Assembly: GCF_001949145.1 (NCBI RefSeq)
Contig: NW_019091404.1
Location: forward strand, 1,060,077-1,124,076
Source: Acanthaster planci
Lineage: Eukaryota; Echinodermata; Asteroidea; Valvatida; Acanthasteridae
Length of the DNA stretch: 64,000 nt
Reading direction: 5' to 3'
Part shown: piece after piece, positions 14,008 through 41,095 of the stretch
How positions within the stretch are numbered: position 1 is the first letter of the stretch
How the letters are laid out: each line of letters opens with the position of its first letter
Translations under genes and position numbers: made by a program
Notes under the pieces: model-generated
Databases searched by the model: none
Told to the model about the DNA's origin: nothing
Seen by the model: the letters and a program-made list of their open reading frames with translations, nothing else

Positions 14008-15664
14008 CCAAAAATTAACAACAGCTGTTTGAAAAAAAAAAAAAGCACTCTGAAGCTGTTTTATTACACACACACGAAACAGGTCACACTAGTGAACCGA
14101 TCCCATTTAAGGTGAAACCGCAATAAAGGGCTGGACGAAACCAAGGCACAATAGGGGGGGGGGAGTGGAACACCGAAATGCACATAACAGTGCCTTCAGG
14201 TCGGGAAGATGTTTATCTCGCTTTCTCCACTTTCCCAAATACAAATTTGAAGTAGGTCAATTGGCACTAATTTTCTTCACTATTCTACACTTGGGACCTG
14301 GCCGACACAACCCAAAAAAAAAAAACCCAGAGGCCAAAGAAAAAAAAAAGAAGGATTATTTGTGAATTGACACAGACAAGTTTGTGGATGACTTGGCTAC
14401 AGTTGCAGAAGACTTTCTTCTCAGCCAGGTCGTGGACAGATAAAATCAGATCAGATTGGGTGTGGGAGATTAAAATGGGCAGAAATATTTCAATTCAATT
14501 TTTTCGTCGTTATAGAGAAATCTCTTTGCAGCAGTGAATAAAATTGTTGCGTGCAATCGGTCCGATAAGCCTGGGTTTTGTATCAGGTGGTTTTTTTTCC
14601 TGGTTCATAACACAGGTCATTACACTCTTAACCTTTCAGCTCTGCAAAAATTCTTTGTCAGCTGAACACTGGAACAGTTATGTGGCGGCCAAGGGTTTGA
14701 ACCTTTAATCTTCTATGCTGAACCAAAATTTCACTGAAAATTTTATCAGCTCTCACAACGATGCATCATACAATGCTTTTTGGCTAAAACATCTATATCT
14801 TCTCTGAGTGATTATCATCTGCCATTGTTCCAGGTTTGCGACATCGGTGATGTTAACGGCATTTTGGCTCGGGTGGGATCCCTCGCCGCATGTCGCGGAC
14901 GCACTTACACAACTTCAGACTAACACTCAATGAACACAGAATGACATACTGAAAGACTGCAAACATCAGACTGGATGACTGGGTTGTAGTTAGAGCAAAC
15001 AATAGAGGTTCTCATCAGTTGCAGATTTAAACCTCAAGTCAAAATACCCGTAACAAAAGCTGTTTTCCTGCCAGTAAGACCAGCAACCCACCACTACTGG
15101 CCGCCAAATCAACACCCACAATATCGGCAAATTTCCAACCGGCATATTTCTGTACGCACATCCACGCAATGGCTGTCCATCTACTTCAATCCTTAGTTCC
15201 AACAGATAATTGGACTGTAACAATTAACTATGCCACTGTTGGTGTATGGACAAAGAATACAATCTCATACAGGCAGGCTGTAGCTTCAATTTGCACAGGT
15301 GTCCAACTACACCTGCAGGTCTGCTCTATAAGATTACAACCGTTACATAGTAAAAACCTGCCCATATACTTGTATGTTTGTCAAACGCTGCGGACTGCAG
15401 GAGCAGACCTGTGCATGTAATACTTCTCAAGGCAAATGGTACGCTGCATATGAACTGTGGTCGGACTGTTAGTTGGTCTGACTCTCCAATACCAAAGCGC
15501 ACAAGAAATACAGTACTTGAATGGGAACTGGTGATACTGTAACCATGGTTACCGGATTCTTCAATAACCTTTTACATATCAAGAGCCTAAGGCCTGAGGT
15601 TAACAACAGCTGAGCAGACTGGCACAAGAGGGGTCATGGGCTGAGAAAAAAAAAATGGACTTAC

Positions 15665-31132
<15,468 letters not shown>

Positions 31133-31197
31133 GGTTTCTGGACCTTCTGACAGGGACAAAAACTCTGTCTTACCTCAACTTGTGATCCTGTATTGCC
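31133..31197. promoter_or_regulatory. Shared OPA1/PEX10 head-to-head start interval
   Basis: Only 65 bp separate the OPA1 start codon (minus strand, 31130-31132) from the PEX10 start codon (plus strand, 31198-31200). No TATA box is visible between them. Unless one gene has a further upstream non-coding exon, the two 5' UTRs must be very short or overlap, and the core promoter of each gene may lie inside the first exon or intron of the other. A bidirectional promoter is inferred from the layout; transcription start sites cannot be read from sequence. Confidence 0.6.
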
Positions 31198-34100
31198 ATG
31201 TTTTTTCAACCCGCAAGCCAACCTGAGATCATCCGCAGTAACCAAAAAGACCAGTTCTATGTGGATTTCCTGCGGAATTCTCTTGCCGACATTTGCCAGT
31301 CATTTGTAGGTAGGACTGTTTACTATACGTTATTCATGTTAACAAACAGGTGGAAACAATGGAAGTTTTACTCACCTTCACCTAGCTCAGAAACAAATAA
31401 ATTGACAGACTACCTACACTATTTTGACTGTGTAATCAGCCAATACATTCGTAGGTTAGGTCATTAAATTAAAGCTGTGTTGTTGGGTTTAAGATTTTAA
31501 AGATTTTTTCTTATCAAAATTATTAACAGCCCTTTTGTTAGAGACAGGTTGCTGAAATTTTTAAAAGGGCAGAAATTGGAGCTACAAAAGATCTGAGGGA
31601 CCCAGCAAGAGGCCTTAGCTTGTTGAGTTCCTCAGCTGAGTTTCACTGTTGGCCATGTCACCAGGCATGGCATAACGGGGTCTTATCTGCTTATCACCTT
31701 TAACACATGATAGTAACATCAACACTCCTCAACAACTTGATCATGTGTTGATGGTACTGTGCATGTTGACAGTGTGTTGACAGTGTGTTGGCAGTGTGTT
31801 GACAGTAAAGACTGTGGCATACTGGCCTCTGTGCACTTTATAACATACATGTACACAATGCCGGCATAATCTTTTCCTTGCCAGGACCAAGAGTATGGGC
31901 CCGATGGAGAAAGGAACTGGATGTCTTGGGAGAAATTTTGTACTTTGGCCTCACCACTGTAGCAGGTATAAGTTATACTCACTCTCGTGCACTTTATAAA
32001 TAGGAGAGTAAACAATCTCGTGAAGCATAGGCGGTAGACTGGTGTCCCTGCCATAATGAGGCATAAGGGAGGGGTCTTCCCCAATCAAACCTAGCACGGA
32101 ATTGTGGTATCGGTGTTCCTGAGCTAGATGCATTGCAGTGACAGTTTCTTAGAAGAGGAAGATAATGCAACACAGAATAAAGGGAACCTGTCTATTTTCA
32201 AAGGTTTCCTCATTGTAGGCCCAAAATCAGCTAAATTAGCATTTTGAACCTGCAGCCCCCAGAATACAGAACCAGCGCTCTATTAATGAAGGTGTCCAGT
32301 GTCTTTTGGGTGTTTTTGGGGGGGGGGACTAGAATAAAAGAAAGCTCCAGAAGGAGAAGTTTTGTAGGATTTCTCTGAATTCAAATTAAGAAAGTGTACA
32401 TTTTTTGCATGCTCTTTCTTACAGGTTATCAGACACTCGGTGAGGAATACGTTAATATCCTCCAAGTGGATCATACACGCAGGGCAGTTCCATCGCCAAA
32501 GGTTTCACTTGTTATGTTTGAAAAATAAGAATTTCTAATTGTAATAAACGGCACAACGGTCATGTTTAACTGTTGGCGTATTAAAAAGTATTGGCTTTTG
32601 CCTTGTTGATCGCATTTCTACATTTTGATATCTAGAGACGTCTAGCACTTGTACTTCTCTATGCCTGCTCACCTTATCTGCTGGACAGGCTGCTTGCCTA
32701 CATCCCCAGACTTTTAGAATCAGACCAGGCCAGAGCAGGGCTGAGCCCGGAGGTCCGGCAGCGAATCTCCCAGTGCATCCCCGTGCTGAGGCAAGCCGTC
32801 ATGATCATACAGCGGGCCCACATTGCCGTGTTCTACCTCAGGGGAGTGTTTTACCATGTGGCCAAACGCTTGACTGGTATTCAGTATGTGAGTATGACAA
32901 TAGGAGCACAGACATGAGGTGGACTGTGCTGCATTTCTAAGGATTTGTTCTCTGCCTTTTGCAAGATTTGTCGAAGGACCTGTCACTCGAATGTTTCTTT
33001 GGTGACTGCTGACTAAGGATGGATCCAGAACAAATTTTTTTGGGTGGGGGGAGGGGAGAGATTTTTTAGGGGGAGGACTAAAAAAGTTGAGGATTTTTTG
33101 GTGTTTCCTTTACGGCCTTTCTGAGGATTGAGGCCCGAGTTTGGGCCTCTTTATATGCTTTGAGGATTTCAGGAAGAGAAACGAAATAAGGAAACAAATT
33201 CCTGTTGGTATTGTTATGTAAAAAAAAAGTGTTCTTTTTGGGGGAGGGGGTTAGAGGGGCATTGATTGGTTGGGAGAGGGGAACTGGTCAGTCGGTCCCA
33301 CCCCCAGATCCACTGATGCTGCCGACTTAGGTTGTACAGGTGAGATGGTTATTCAATTTGGTAATCTGAATACCATCTCTCTTCCCTTAAAATTAGGCAG
33401 AATTGGATTACAAGTTTGTTACTTTTCTCTGCATGTGAACTGCGGATGAAGTTAATGGTACGTAGCAGCCTGGGCTCGGGCAGCATGCGACCCAGCTTCC
33501 ATCTACTGGGCTGGCTATCCGTCACCCAGCTGGTCGTCAGCCTGCTGCATTCCCTCTACAAGATGCAGCGGGGAGGAGCGGATTCAGGAGAAGCTCCCGC
33601 ATCAGAGGCAGGAGAGCAGAGGTAACGAACAAGTTGAGTGGACAAAGCATATAGTTAAGGAAGGGAAGGCGAAAGTTTCTATAAATCCACAGAGTCAACC
33701 CAGAAAAGAATTACAAAAGAAGAATAAGATGAACCGGATGAGAAGAGAAAAAAAGAAAATTGGGCACGGAAAGCCATGCTTTTAAATCCAATGGTATGTT
33801 GTGCATAATAAACTGACAGGAGTAGACACAAAATGTGCACTTTAACACCACAAACATGTCTGTTGTTTCCAAGCTGTAACTTTGAGAGATGTAAAGAGCA
33901 GGCATGCAACTTTTCCTCGGATCGGCTGATTTCCTCGTTTTTCACTTCACACTGGTCCCATTAGGAATTGAAAAACACTGTACAAAATGTTGGAAATATT
34001 GGAGTTTCCTCGTTTTTGTTTTGTCTAAGTTGCATGCCTGAGAGAGAGACACGTATAGTGTTCATTATGGTGAGTAACTCTTAGGCACATGCCCTGCACA

Positions 34101-34851
34101 GCATTGTGTGGCTGGCAATGAAGCAGGCAATATACCTCCAGTGAATAGTGCCCTATTTCACAGTTGAGTAACAGAAAACTATTCTCATACTTTTTTCTTA
34201 AGAGTCACTGAAGAAGGTGTTGTGACAGAGCCACACCTACGCTGTGCACTGTGCCTTGAGAGGCGGCGAAACTCCACAGCCACACCCTGTGGCCATCTCT
34301 TCTGCTGGGAGTGCATCACCGAGTGGTGCTCCACAAAGGTCAGTTAAATACCGACCACAGCAGTGGTCAGATCTGCCTGTCAGGAACCCAATGTCAAAGA
34401 GCCTCCTCAGTGGAATACTGCTCGGCCAAGCAACAAAACTCTTGGAACCAATCATCAGTGATATCAATTGTGTGACATTGGGACTGGTTTTCTGTTTTGG
34501 CTATTTTTTGTATTCAGCAACTTCCTGTACGTAGCACTACCATGAAATTAACCCTGGGAATTGTTAAGTTGCCAAGCATGAACAAAAGGTTAGCAGGTCA
34601 TTACATATAACTTCCTAGAACTGAACTTGAAGAAAATGCTGTTGGCAAGGTTTCCACTTCAACTATATACGACTAAAACAGCTCAGTTGGCATGATATTC
34701 CTGAGGATGTTGGTTTAAATTCACTTTAATTTTCTGTGTTCCGTAGAAACATAAACCAAACTTTTTTCCCCCGCAGGCCGAGTGCCCACTGTGTCGAGAG
34801 AAGTTCCAACTTTCGAGACTCGTCTACCTGCAGAACTTTGACGGAAGGTAA
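31198..34851 (+). CDS. PEX10: Peroxisome biogenesis factor 10, RING E3 ubiquitin ligase
   Basis: PEX10 works with PEX2 and PEX12 in the peroxisomal membrane, ubiquitinating the import receptor PEX5 so it can be recycled. Exons: 31198-31309, 31885-31965, 32425-32501, 32636-32887, 33452-33621, 34203-34338, 34777-34851. All phases fit, giving 300 residues plus stop (human about 326). The N-terminus carries the family pattern [13 protein letters not shown], followed by [17 protein letters not shown]. Hydrophobic segments lie in exons 4 and 5, with [13 protein letters not shown] between them. The C-terminal C3HC4 RING has ligands C245, C248, C260, H262, C265, C268, C279 and C282, split by the last intron after the sixth ligand. 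The start is the only ATG giving the conserved N-terminus. The acceptor of exon 5 (AG at 33450-33451) is weak but gives the expected protein. OPA1 lies head to head upstream. Confidence 0.96.
31762..31806. repeat. 11-bp tandem repeat in PEX10 intron 1
   Basis: TGTTGACAGTG is repeated about four times with one G variant. Confidence 0.8.
32240..32290 (-). repeat. tRNA-like SINE piece in PEX10 intron 2
   Basis: On the minus strand TAGAGCGCTGGTTCTG is A-box-like and GCAGGTTCAAAATGC is B-box-like. Their spacing fits a tRNA-derived head. Confidence 0.45.
33899..34040. repeat. MITE family B, copy 1 (PEX10 intron 5)
   Basis: The terminal inverted repeat CAGGCATGCAACTT ... AAGTTGCATGCCTG encloses about 114 bp that includes CTCGGATCGGCTGATTTCCT and TTTTTCACTTCACACT. 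The same interior recurs at 35215-35360. Confidence 0.8.
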
Positions 34852-35214
34852 CAGTTACTAGAGCACGCCGTAAAGAAAAGTATGGAAACAGATAATCCCA
34901 GACAGACATACCGTTTTTCCATGAAAAGAGATCTATGGGAAAAACGAGTTAGCTGCATGTGGGTGGCAGGCGATTCAGACTTTTTGTCCCATCACCAATT
35001 ACTTTCACACTTACCACAGCAAATACAGTAAAATTATTTCTTAAATGCAAAACCATACTTGTATTTCAGACTCTCAGATTTTCAAACAAGTAATCCACTG
35101 CCGTGCATATATCATGGGAGATGGAAGTTTCTTGGTAATACATTTGTATACATCAGAAGGGGTAACACCCCTAAATATGTTTGAATGAAGTAATACTATT
35201 TCTAACCTGTCTTA

Positions 35215-35360
35215 CAGACAATATAAACTTTTTCTCGGATCAGCCGATTCCTTATTTTTCACTTCACACTTATGCCATTGACAATTGAAAAACCCCGTAC
35301 ACAGTCTTGTAAAGATTAGATTTTCATTGGCTTTTGTCAAAGTCCACGTTGCATGCCTGT
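35215..35360. repeat. MITE family B, copy 2 (PEX10 3' flank)
   Basis: It shares CTCGGATCAGCCGATTCCTT, TTTTTCACTTCACACT, the AATTGAAAAAC block and the right end GTTGCATGCCTG with copy 1. The left terminus is degraded. Confidence 0.75.
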
Positions 35361-35537
35361 ATAACTCAACTGGTTCGGTGTAAAGTGTGAAGAGGTGGAG
35401 TGATTATTACAACTTAAAAGCATACCTGGAATCCCTGGCAGGGAGTGGTTAAAATGAAGACATACGTCTGATGTCTAGACTTTCCCCTTTTCATGTTCCC
35501 TGTTAAAATTTTGTAATATGTTTATAATAATTGTTTA

Positions 35538-35543
35538 AATAAA
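35538..35543 (+). terminator. Putative PEX10 polyadenylation signal
   Basis: AATAAA occurs about 690 bp after the PEX10 stop codon, and I saw no earlier AATAAA in this 3' flank. If it is used, the MITE at 35215-35360 lies inside the PEX10 3' UTR. Confidence 0.45.
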
Positions 35544-36147
35544 AAAATAAGTTGAAGTTGCATAAAGTGGCTTGAAATGAGTCTATTAAAATTAGACTCC
35601 AGTTTGGCCTGTTGCCTTAATTACTATAGCATGTTGAAATTGTGTCTTTTATAAAAATTGTCCTCTTACCCTGGGTAATGTATTTGCCAAAAAAGGGCTT
35701 TGACAACTTTTTGAGACCATCAGAAGCCTATTTGTAGGTAACGATGGATGAGGGACACTTGACTGGCATTATGACTCACCTTGAGTCTGGCCGACTTGGG
35801 AGGACTTGTTCTGATGACAGGACAACACCAGTGTCCTCACCTGTGCTGTACCAAACGGCATATCTTCGCACAAAGACAAAAGAAAGACATCCTCTGTATA
35901 GTAACAGTGGTTGGGCTCTGCCGCATCCCATCCGCCAAGCCCACTAACCCACAGGTGTTGGATTTCAATAGCAGTGTTGTATTTGAGTCCACCACAAGTC
36001 CCTGTAAGCCCATCACAAGTCAGTCAGTCTTAAGCGAATTCTCAAGCTAATCCAATGAGCTGTGAGAAAAGCATTGTCATGGACTCGAATACAACACTCT
36101 TCAATAGACTTGGAGTAGCCGAGGTCAAGACCAATGCAAAGACTGAT

Positions 36148-36400
36148 TCACTTTATCAGTGGTTGGCGTTCATCATCCAACTCTCGTTCCGTCTTTGTCA
36201 CGTTGTAAACGACGAATGTGGCTGAGCAGAGGGCTGCGGGAAAGGAGGCATCACTCGCGAAGACGACAATGGCCAGCTTGGTGTCTGCAGCCATGGTGAT
36301 GAGGCCCATGACGGCTGACACCACAACCTGAGCCAGGACGGTGACGCTGGTGAGACAGGCCACATCGGTGCCCAGACCACGCTGGGAGCGCCGGACATGT
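36148..36400 (-). CDS. Second, duplicated last exon of the SLC45-type gene
   Basis: This exon encodes the same C-terminal module as 37573-37833: the [11 protein letters not shown] motif, two hydrophobic helices and an ending in ERQPLIK plus stop. By hand alignment 49 of 79 residues match with no gaps, so it has stayed under protein-level constraint. It begins after an acceptor CTGACAG identical to that of the first copy, but in phase 2 rather than phase 0. Joined to the upstream exon at the alternative donor before 38203 it stays in frame and gives a 641-residue protein; joined at the other donor it is frameshifted. Alternatives are a decaying copy or the last exon of a lost tandem paralogue. 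I found no polyadenylation signal close behind it. Confidence 0.7.
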
Positions 36401-37037
36401 CTGTCAGGCCAAGACATGAAACAAAGCCAGCTGAGAATGTGATAATTTGCCTTGCAGAGTCCTTGTATCCTTCTTGCTAATTGCTGAGATTGGAATAATC
36501 AACTGCATGTATTTGAGATCAGCCAACTGATTGCATCCACAGTGTTTTGAAGATCGATCCTGGCATAAGCCCCTATCAACGCGGAAAATGCGGTAAGCAC
36601 CTTGACATCGTGAATTAAAGTATTATGAATGTTTTATCAGTGCAGTACTATAAGAATGAAAAATTTCGTGGGGCCACAGATGGAACGTTCCATTGCACGG
36701 GGCAGAAGACTATTACGTTGAACCAAAAATGTAAGAAAGATTCATTGCTAGGACCCTTGAAAACAAAGACCCTGTAAAATTAGACTGGTTAATAAACACA
36801 TAAAGACAATCAGAAAAAAAGGAGCCGTGGGTCCGACTCTTTTCCATGATCTTTACATTTAATCTGAATACGAAGTTGTTACCGACGGTGAGACTGAAAG
36901 TGTACACCTGCAGAGTGGAAGGGACATTGTTTTAAACCTGCCATTTACTTAATTGTGCTGTTGAAATTAAATACTTAAATCGGTGTGGATTTGATTTTGA
37001 TAAGTAGAGTCATTTTGCCGCACACAGTTTTAAATGA

Positions 37038-37043
37038 TTTATT
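37038..37043 (-). terminator. Putative polyadenylation signal for the near SLC45 last exon
   Basis: AATAAA on the minus strand about 530 bp after the stop codon at 37573. It would end transcripts that use the nearer terminal exon before the far one is reached, which suits an alternative-last-exon model. Confidence 0.35.
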
Positions 37044-37572
37044 TTCTAACTCCTCATGGTTTGTTTGTCCATCACCAAATCCACTCTGTCTTGCAGCAGC
37101 AAATTCAGTAAAATAACATGCAGAATTTCAGATCTTGAAAAATGTGCCTTTTACTCTAACCCATTTACCATAAACTGAGAGTTATCAAGTCGATCACAAA
37201 TCTGGTTCCCCTAAACTGGATAAGCAATGGCATAATAGCTTGTGATTTGAGACTGGATGATTTGTGATTGACTCATGGCGGTATCCAAAAGTTGTGGCTG
37301 TGGCTAGAAATAATGGATGGATGCACCTATGGAAGCCACTGCCTAGTGGCTGCAGCCACGCCCCATAGACATCTGTATTACTCTAAGCCGCAGCCAGCTG
37401 ATTGGGAAATGGCCTTTAGCTAACCAACACTGAATTCTCGACTGCCACATTTTAGTGAGACCATGTACTGCAAGCCCCAAAACAGAAATGGCAACAAAAT
37501 TCCAGGTGGTCTTAAACTTTCGTTAATGACTGTTATTAGTAGTTCAGGCAATTGCAAATGCTTTATGCTGGT

Positions 37573-40500
37573 TTAGGTTATCAATGGTTGGTGTTCATTG
37601 GTTGAGCCTTGTTCCCGTTTCTTCAAGTCATACACGACGAATATGGCTGAGTTTAGTGCTGCGAGGAAGGCAAGACTGCTGGCAAAGGCAACAATTGCCA
37701 GCTTAGAGCCCACGGCCGAGATGATGAATCCCAGGATGGCCGACACGACAATCTGAGCCAGGAAGTTGACACTGCTGAGACAGGCTACGTCGGTGCCCAG
37801 ACCGCGCTGGGATCGCTGGCTGTCCCGCATGGTCTGTCAGACAAGATGTGAAAAAAAAAACCAAATAAGAATGCACTAACTTGCCTATCATCACAGTCTT
37901 CTTTGCATCCTAGATGTCAGCCATCTTGTATGGTATGTCAAATAAGAAGTCAAAACCAGACAGAAAATGTGTTCATTTGCCCATCAAAAAGTTCTCTCTG
38001 AATCCTCCCTGTTAATCGGTGACTGTTGGAGTAGTGTAGCCAAGTATAATTAGCATCTCTGAAACAGACACCATTGCTTCCACTTCAGGATGATAGTTTA
38101 TGTACACTGTATTAACCAGGTGCAAGAGGTCCTGCTCTTTACAATGCATCACCTCACTGACGATTTTCAGCATGTCCCAAGATTCCTTAAGTGGTTTCTT
38201 ACACTACCTGGTAGTTCGCATGGTAGTCGGCCACGATACCGAACGGCAGTGTCGTAACGGTGGCAAACATAATCCCTGAGGTTGCGTTGAGGGCAAGGGT
38301 CACGTAGATGCTGTCGCTGGAGATAGCCATGCAGCCGGTACCCACTCCAAATGCTGTCTGGCCCCAGACATAGGCAGTACGAGTTGAGATGTGGGCAGAC
38401 AGCTTGTCAAGGATAACTAGAGAGAGAGCGACACTCATTACTCAAAAGTTTCAAACAGTTTTCCCAGAGATCAAGTCAAATACAGTCATTTGTGTTCCAT
38501 TATTTGTTATCAAGTTCCCAGAGACTGAAAAATGTTCAATATAAAGTAAAGTCAAATTCCTCTGGCCAAGCTTGTTGTAATGTAATAAATGGACAGGCTG
38601 CCAATCCATGTCAAGTTAATCCTACCATGGACTGGACTTGAACACTGCAAGTTTAATACCTGCAGAGACGATGACGGATGCTGCAAAGATTACCATTCCC
38701 CAAGACCCCATCTTGATGCCAGCTTCAAACAGGTTGCGACTCTCTGATCCCACGGGAGCAGTGGGGTCACCTGAGCGAGAATAAATTACCATCCAAAAGT
38801 GGACTGTAGACATCAACAAACATTAACCCTAACAGTCCTCAATCCTTCACCTGTTGGAGGACTGAAGACTGTTAGGGTTAATGAAGCTTACAGAAAATTA
38901 TGCTGTGACTGAAAGTTCAGGTTACCGAGATCACAATGCAAATTGTTAAGCCCTTAAAATCAAGAAGGGGAGCACAATGATCAAAACCCCTCTGGTTGCT
39001 TCACTTCCCCCATAAACTCTGTTCAGAGGTTGTGCATTTGCTTGTGGTTGGGGAAAAAATAAATACCATTGATACAGTGGCATAATTGGGGTCCCCATAA
39101 AACACAGCACAAGAAATTGACATAACACTCTACACAGTCTGCAGATACATTTAGGTTTATGGCACTTGTGTAAACTTGCCATCATAAACCAAGAGAATGC
39201 GGATATCTATTTCAGCTTTCTAAAGGTCTTGTTTCATGATGTGATAGAAACTACTTAATAATATCAAGAGCGATAAAATATCCCATTATGGTCAACTGAG
39301 GTTTTGTGACTGTATTCCAAGTCTCATTAAATGGAGCTATTCAGGTTGTTAGGGTTAGGGTGAAAGCACTTGTAGTTTAAAGTGAGTTACCATTCATGTA
39401 CCTTTATAAACTACTTCTCCAATGTAGTCTGTGTAGAAGAGGAAGATGGCCAGCAAACCTGACCAGCCAAGGAAGTGATTCAGACAGAGCCATCTCAGCT
39501 CCCGGGGCATCTTCACCACGGAGACCAAGAGCTTCGCCACGGAGACTTTCTCCTCCTTGGGTTGCTCATCCTTGTTCCCCAGGACCTGGGTTTGAGTGCT
39601 GGAGGAGGACTGCGAGGGATTGCTGGATGTAAGGCTGCTAGATCCAGAGCAGCTCACTGCATCCTTAGACACCAGCACACCATCTGGCAAGGGGCTCATT
39701 ATGGCTGGATTTGAGTTGTCTGTTTGAATCAGTGAGTCGTAGCTCAGCTCCTTCCGGGGGCTTGGCTTTGGTACCCCACTTTCTAATCCCTGGTAGCTGC
39801 TCCCGGACTGCGACAGCTTGGATGTGCTACTGACCTCACGGGGAACCAGTGGTTTCTCCCTCACACTGAAGAGCGTCAGTGTGAAGCACACGGTGCAGAT
39901 GACAAATGTGAAGACAAAGACGACTCGAGATTGATTTCCAAGGATCTGCCCTAGTGCGTTGGATTCCCAATCAATGCTGTTGAAAATGTAGCCAATACCA
40001 GAACCGAGACCTAAGGAAAAATTATAATTCCTAAAAGTTGACTTTTTGCCTGTAAGCTCAAACTTGCATGTGTATTTAATTTCGCAATTTGCATCTCCAA
40101 TCTAAAAAGAAATCTTTGAAACTAACCCTTGGAGGGTTTACTCACCCCCCAGGACAGCTCTGATGTTCAACCCCCTGTCTACATCTTGGAGATTGCAGAC
40201 ATCTATGATGTATGCCTTTGATGGGCTGTCACAGGAATCGGCGCAGAAATCAAGAATGACAACACCAGTGACAGTCAAAATCAATCCGATAGCATGGTCT
40301 ATATGAAGAAACAAAAGAAATTTTCTTTTAAAATTCAAAACACGTGCTGAACAGCAGTCAATGAAGATTTCTCTTTGGTCCATAAACCAAACAAAGAAAC
40401 TTGTTTATATCGAAGCTGGGATTCTGCTTGCTTATATCTTTTGCAATAAGTGCTACCTTTAATAAGAAGGGCTGAGGTTAGGAAGATATACAGTGGTCAT

Positions 40501-41095
40501 TAAACTCACTGGTTGTAGTATCCCCGGTAAGTAGCCCAATATCTTCACCATTCAGAAACACGGTGAATCCCACGGCCATACCAATACAGAGGATGAGAAT
40601 GAACGGCCGGCGCCTCCCCCAGGCACAAGAACAGCGGTCACTGAGCGACCCCACCACTGGGTTGAGGAAAAACCCCAGGGTGGGGCTGACAATCCAGGTC
40701 AGACTGTACAGAGACTGGGGCAGGCCCATCTGAAGCAAGAGCGGGGTGACAAGTGCTGTCTCAACGGCATAGCAAAACTCGATCCCCAGGACCACCATGT
40801 TGAGTAGTACCAGCTGCCACAGCGGCCGTCTTGGGGGCTGGTCAGAGTCAACCGAATCTACAGCCGGAAGCTGAAGGATCTCGCCTGCATGGAGAATAGC
40901 GAGGTCAGGGATAGAGCAACGGCTCTGGATGGAATCGTTACGGATCCTGTGCCCAACTTGAGACGGTACATCAATGTAGGATGACTCAGACGAAATGCTG
41001 AGCGTCCTTGAGCGTGAGCAAGTTCTGGTCCTGCAAGGAAGCATATACATCATACTGGCTACAGGACGGGGTAGCTTGAGTAACTCCAGCCCCAA
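37573..41095 (-). CDS. SLC45-family sugar/proton cotransporter (main isoform)
   Basis: A major-facilitator protein of the SLC45 group (animal relatives of plant sucrose/H+ symporters). Exons in transcript order: 40510-41095, 40146-40298, 39402-40010, 38660-38770, 38208-38416, 37573-37833. These total 1929 bp, or 642 residues plus stop, in frame at every junction. Residues 1-92 form a Ser/Arg-rich cytosolic tail. Family patterns are [15 protein letters not shown] (106-120), [19 protein letters not shown] (137-155) and the loop motif WGRRRPF (159-165). Exon 39402-40010 holds a long Ser/Gln-rich central loop, then [20 protein letters not shown]. The tail has [11 protein letters not shown], two hydrophobic helices and the acidic-dileucine-like end NEHQPLIT. 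Which SLC45 member it matches cannot be settled; it resembles the SLC45A1-A4 group. The start is uncertain: the Met at 41095 runs into the exon, but a strong acceptor after 41030 suggests an upstream first exon. Confidence 0.88.
38201..38207 (-). promoter_or_regulatory. Two overlapping splice donors, 5 bp apart
   Basis: On the minus strand the exon ends TACCAG|GTAGT|GTAAGA. The first GT (exon boundary 38208) leaves phase 0; the second (boundary 38203) leaves phase 2 and has the better GTAAGA consensus. The first keeps the frame with the last exon at 37573-37833, the second with the last exon at 36148-36400. The crossed pairings run out of frame: second donor to near exon hits TAG within about 15 codons; first donor to far exon reads a different 66-codon frame. 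Confidence 0.65.
38823..38881. repeat. 59-bp element with 16-bp TTAGGG-containing inverted ends
   Basis: ATTAACCCTAACAGTC and GACTGTTAGGGTTAAT are perfect inverted repeats; the inner parts are also complementary (CTCAATCCT region against AGGACTGAAG). It sits in an intron of the SLC45-type gene. Confidence 0.8.

Larger units (their letters stand above)
1..15664. other. 15.7 kb without a recognised gene
   Basis: No ORF here resembles a known protein, and none shows clean flanking splice sites with coding bias. The stretch contains MITE-like elements (31-151, 7087-7180, 9311-9466), a CCAAGCCCAGC-type minisatellite (13929-14007), G- and A-rich tracts and otherwise AT-rich unique sequence. Because OPA1 runs into it and its final exon must lie to the left, part is probably OPA1 intron and 3' UTR. 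Confidence 0.6.
34852..36147. other. PEX10 3' flank, between convergent genes
   Basis: It contains the putative PEX10 polyadenylation signal and MITE family B copy 2. No exon is recognised. PEX10 and the SLC45-type gene are convergent here. Confidence 0.5.

Noticed and set aside
13761-14048. 95-codon minus-strand ORF rich in Gly, Leu and Trp
   Set aside because: Translation of the CCAAGCCCAGC minisatellite.
14381-14437. Plus-strand peptide KFVDDLATVAEDFLLSQVVDR before a stop
   Set aside because: It looks coding but is only about 22 codons between stops, with a poor acceptor and no partner exons.
36198-36398. 66-codon minus-strand ORF over the far SLC45 last exon
   Set aside because: It is the wrong frame of that exon, reached only by the mismatched donor; the other frame carries the conserved protein.
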